Assembly (NCBI GenBank): GCA_946534895.1
Contig: CAMNDE010000118.1
Span: forward strand, 1-7,832
Direction: 5' to 3'
From: UBA2943 sp946534895
GTDB lineage: Bacteria; Bacillota; Clostridia; Christensenellales; Aristaeellaceae
DNA length: 7,832 nucleotides
The position numbers and the translations under genes are program-made. This document shows positions 6,700 through 7,832 of this stretch, piece after piece. The notes under the pieces were generated by a model that saw only the letters and a program-made list of their open reading frames with translations, was not told the DNA's origin and made no database searches. Within the stretch, counting starts at the first letter, position 1, and the number at the start of each line of letters is the position of its first letter.

Positions 6700-7036
6700 C
6701 TACACCAGCAGGAATAGCAGCAAACCCATAATCACAATTCCCGCAGGAATCTCCCTCAGGGCAATGAAAATCACCAGGAACGGAATAAGAAAGCACAGGA
6801 TAACAGCGATCCTTCTTCCGCTTCTTTTCTTTCTTGTCCGTGTATGCTGCGGAACTTGAGCGGACTTCTCATACACATGATGAATCTCCCTGACTGCCCG
6901 AGGCTCAGTTTCATCTGTTGCTGCCGCACTTTCTTCCTTGTCACGCATCTCATATTTACAGTACTCACAGTAATAAATTTTTCCCGGAAGAAAGGTACCG
7001 CATGACCGCATCGCAGTTTGGGCATTTCATAGGCAT
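6700..7036 (-). pseudogene. Zinc-ribbon membrane protein gene with a one-base frameshift
   Basis: As sequenced, the frame starting at 7036 (AGAAGG, 6 nt spacing) encodes MPMKCPNCDAVMRYLSSGKN and stops at TGA 6967-6965. Removing one A from the A5 run (plus-strand T 6978-6982) restores a 111-residue protein. It has a zinc ribbon (C5, C8, C23, C26; GKIYYCEYCKYEM), an acidic then basic linker (about 32-75), and two hydrophobic segments at about 76-93 and 96-111 (ILCFLIPFLVIFIAL, AGIVIMGLLLFLL). The stop is TAG at 6702-6700. Zinc ribbon plus C-terminal membrane helices is a common small-protein layout in Firmicutes; the role is unknown. An internal ATG at 7011 could give a shorter product, but it would lack half of the zinc ribbon. 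The extra base may be a real mutation or a sequencing error. Confidence 0.75.
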
Positions 7037-7177
7037 CTTCATCCTTCTGACTTTACTTCTTTATTCCGTTGAACGATTTTCACAGCAGTATCCGCTCAGT
7101 TCATGCGCTTCCTCATTTCCCTCTTTGGCGGATCCTCATCTGTTCCCGCCGTGTGTTGCGCATGATCTCCCTTCTTT

Positions 7178-7413
7178 TCAGAACAGCTTATCCGGATGCT
7201 GCAATGCATATGCAAAAACTTTTGTGGCAAAATCTTTCAGGCTCACTTCATCCGGCTTATTCTCCATCACGTAATTCAGATAGGAGCCCAGATCAGTATT
7301 GCTTTTTTGCACATCAGATCAATGGAGAAAACCAGGTAGGGATCTGCCAGGAACTCTTCAAGTTCTGCCGGATCTCCACTCACTTCATTTCTGAGATACG
7401 AATAGTCATTCAT
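7178..7413 (-). pseudogene. Small 78-aa protein gene with a one-base frameshift in an A6 run
   Basis: I do not recognise the family. The start at 7413 has AGGAGG with 9 nt spacing. As sequenced, the frame gives 45 codons and stops at TGA 7278-7276. Its last residues (AILIWAPI) break the acidic character of the protein. Adding one A to the A6 run (plus-strand T 7303-7308) continues the reading as MCKKSNTDLGSYLNYVMENK, then PDEVSLKDFATKVFAY and ALQHPDKLF, ending at TGA 7180-7178. The restored protein has 78 residues, is acidic, looks soluble and helical, and has no signal peptide. The start overlaps the end of an upstream protein-like frame (stop 7408-7406), which suggests former translational coupling. 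It lies 141 nt upstream of the zinc-ribbon gene. Confidence 0.7.
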
Positions 7414-7607
7414 AAGAAAACGCCTCCTGTTCCGGGTAATACGGTAGTTCATGATGAACAGGCTTCCGCTTCATCGCTTTCATGCTTTGAAATGATTCCG
7501 CGTTCAGAAACTGTCCAGCAGTGTTCCAGAGCAGCTGCCATGTCATCAAAATACAGCCAACTTTCATTCCGTTTTACAGGATCACAGTTTATGTGAAAGT
7601 CGTAGAA
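7406..7607 (-). pseudogene. Relic of a small gene, protein-like in two frames, no start
   Basis: From about 7607 one minus-strand frame reads FYDFHINCDPVKRNESWLYF and DDMAAALEHCWTVSERGII before a TGA at 7451-7449. It looks like real protein but has no ATG, GTG or TTG start downstream of the terminator at 7619-7652. A second frame gives a protein-like tail, PVHHELPYYPEQEAFSYE, and stops at 7408-7406, overlapping the ATG of the next gene in a coupled arrangement. The simplest reading is a single gene that lost its 5' end and has a one-base shift around 7450-7480. The family is not recognised. The two frames could also be unrelated. Confidence 0.45.
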
Positions 7608-7618
7608 TCTGGGAAAAC

Positions 7619-7652
7619 AAAAAAACCGGAACCAGCATATTGCCAGTCCCGG
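7619..7652 (-). terminator. Strong Rho-independent terminator
   Basis: On the minus strand CCGGGACTGGC pairs with GCTGGTTCCGG in an 11-bp stem (8 Watson-Crick, 3 G-U) around a 5-nt loop, arms 7642-7652 and 7626-7636. Seven T (7625-7619) and, one G later, four more T follow directly. The G-U pairs become mismatches on the other strand, so its direction is minus. No convincing minus-strand gene precedes it within the window; the DNA upstream is the leader of the plus-strand antitoxin gene. Confidence 0.8.
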
Positions 7653-7721
7653 AACTCATCATATACTATCTCATTTTTCTTTCTGCGATGTACCTTTTTT
7701 CTGAGCTTTGCATTGTCGCAC

Positions 7722-7750
7722 TTGCATTTTCAGTGCAAATCGCTTATGCT
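7722..7750 (+). promoter_or_regulatory. Candidate promoter of the antitoxin gene
   Basis: TTGCAT (7722-7727), a 17-nt spacer, then TATGCT (7745-7750, 4 of 6 to the -10 consensus). Transcription would start near 7757, about 44 nt before the antitoxin start at 7801. The -35 box lies in a short inverted repeat, TTGCA-7 nt-TGCAA (7722-7738), which might be part of an operator. Confidence 0.4.
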
Positions 7751-7785
7751 TTAGTCATGTTGACCAGCATGGTCTTTTTAGTCAT
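7750..7785 (+). promoter_or_regulatory. Operator-like palindrome flanked by direct repeats
   Basis: A perfect inverted repeat, GACCA-GCA-TGGTC (7762-7774), is flanked by two identical 9-bp repeats, TTTAGTCAT (7750-7758 and 7777-7785). The block lies between the candidate -10 box and the ribosome binding site of a Phd/YefM-type antitoxin. Such antitoxins usually repress their own operon from palindromes at the promoter, so this is the best operator candidate. The five T after the palindrome also make it resemble a weak terminator. Confidence 0.5.
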
Positions 7786-7800
7786 AAAGGAGGTGCCCAT

Positions 7801-7832
7801 ATGCAGGTGAATGTTCTTGAAGCAAAAACCGA
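7801..7832 (+). CDS. Phd/YefM-family type II antitoxin, N-terminus only
   Basis: Ten full codons are visible, MQVNVLEAKT, matching the usual opening of Phd/YefM antitoxins (M-x-VN-x-LEAK), the DNA-binding proteins that neutralise a toxin partner and repress their own operon. The start has AAAGGAGG with 7 nt spacing. It is the only plus-strand gene seen and stands alone from the minus-strand genes. The toxin, likely encoded just to the right (VapC/PIN, RelE or Doc type), is outside the window. The call depends on a short stretch, but the motif is distinctive. Confidence 0.75.
   Translation, partial: MQVNVLEAKT

Noticed and set aside
7113..7163. Minus-strand 16-codon ORF (MRNTRREQMRIRQRGK) with AAGGGAG upstream
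   Set aside because: It is very short and basic and cannot be told from chance. It could be the start of another frameshifted small gene, but no single correction gives a convincing product.
7069..7596. Plus-strand open frame of 175 codons
   Set aside because: It is antisense to the damaged small genes, which have good ribosome binding sites; the frame has no recognisable domain and no start signals.

Overview
The window looks like chromosomal accessory DNA from a low-to-mid GC Gram-positive bacterium of the Firmicutes/Clostridia type, perhaps a gut or rumen Clostridiales relative. The grounds are strong AGGAGG-type ribosome binding sites, intrinsic terminators, a clostridial-style large serine recombinase, and secreted zinc-ribbon, Sel1 and SH3 proteins. 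The taxon is an inference. By eye the base composition is close to half GC and even throughout.

Layout. Almost every gene lies on the minus strand, so transcription runs from high to low coordinates. At the right edge, one gene points the other way: the first ten codons of a Phd/YefM-type antitoxin (7801 onward, + strand), with its own promoter and an operator-like palindrome. To its left is a strong minus-strand terminator (7619-7652) with no clear gene in front of it. Then come three small damaged minus-strand genes: a relic with two protein-like frames (7406-7607), a 78-residue gene broken in an A6 run (7178-7413), and a zinc-ribbon/membrane gene broken in an A5 run (6700-7036).

The centre holds two intact genes that are probably co-transcribed. 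The first is a secreted 337-residue protein with two zinc ribbons, Sel1 repeats, a 60-bp/20-residue tandem repeat and a DnaJ-like cysteine-rich tail (5450-6463). It is followed 69 nt later by a 649-residue cytosolic protein with a duplicated novel N-terminal domain, TPR/Sel1 repeats and an unrecognised C-terminal domain (3431-5380). Downstream are a tiny secreted-peptide ORF with a perfect ribosome binding site (3149-3244), an intergenic stretch with a long hairpin, and a secreted Ig-like/SH3 protein with a good promoter (2017-2901).

The left end is a large serine recombinase (1643 to beyond base 1, 3' end missing) preceded by a promoter and, further up, an orphan terminator. It suggests that an integrated mobile element lies at or beyond the left border.

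What the genes do together is not clear. The zinc-ribbon and Sel1 proteins look like a scaffold or envelope-linked group, while the recombinase and toxin-antitoxin module mark the locus as accessory. I found no CRISPR array, tRNA or rRNA. The most notable signals are the paired homopolymer frameshifts in adjacent small genes, the duplicated domain in the 649-residue protein, and the unusual multi-cysteine architecture of its upstream partner.
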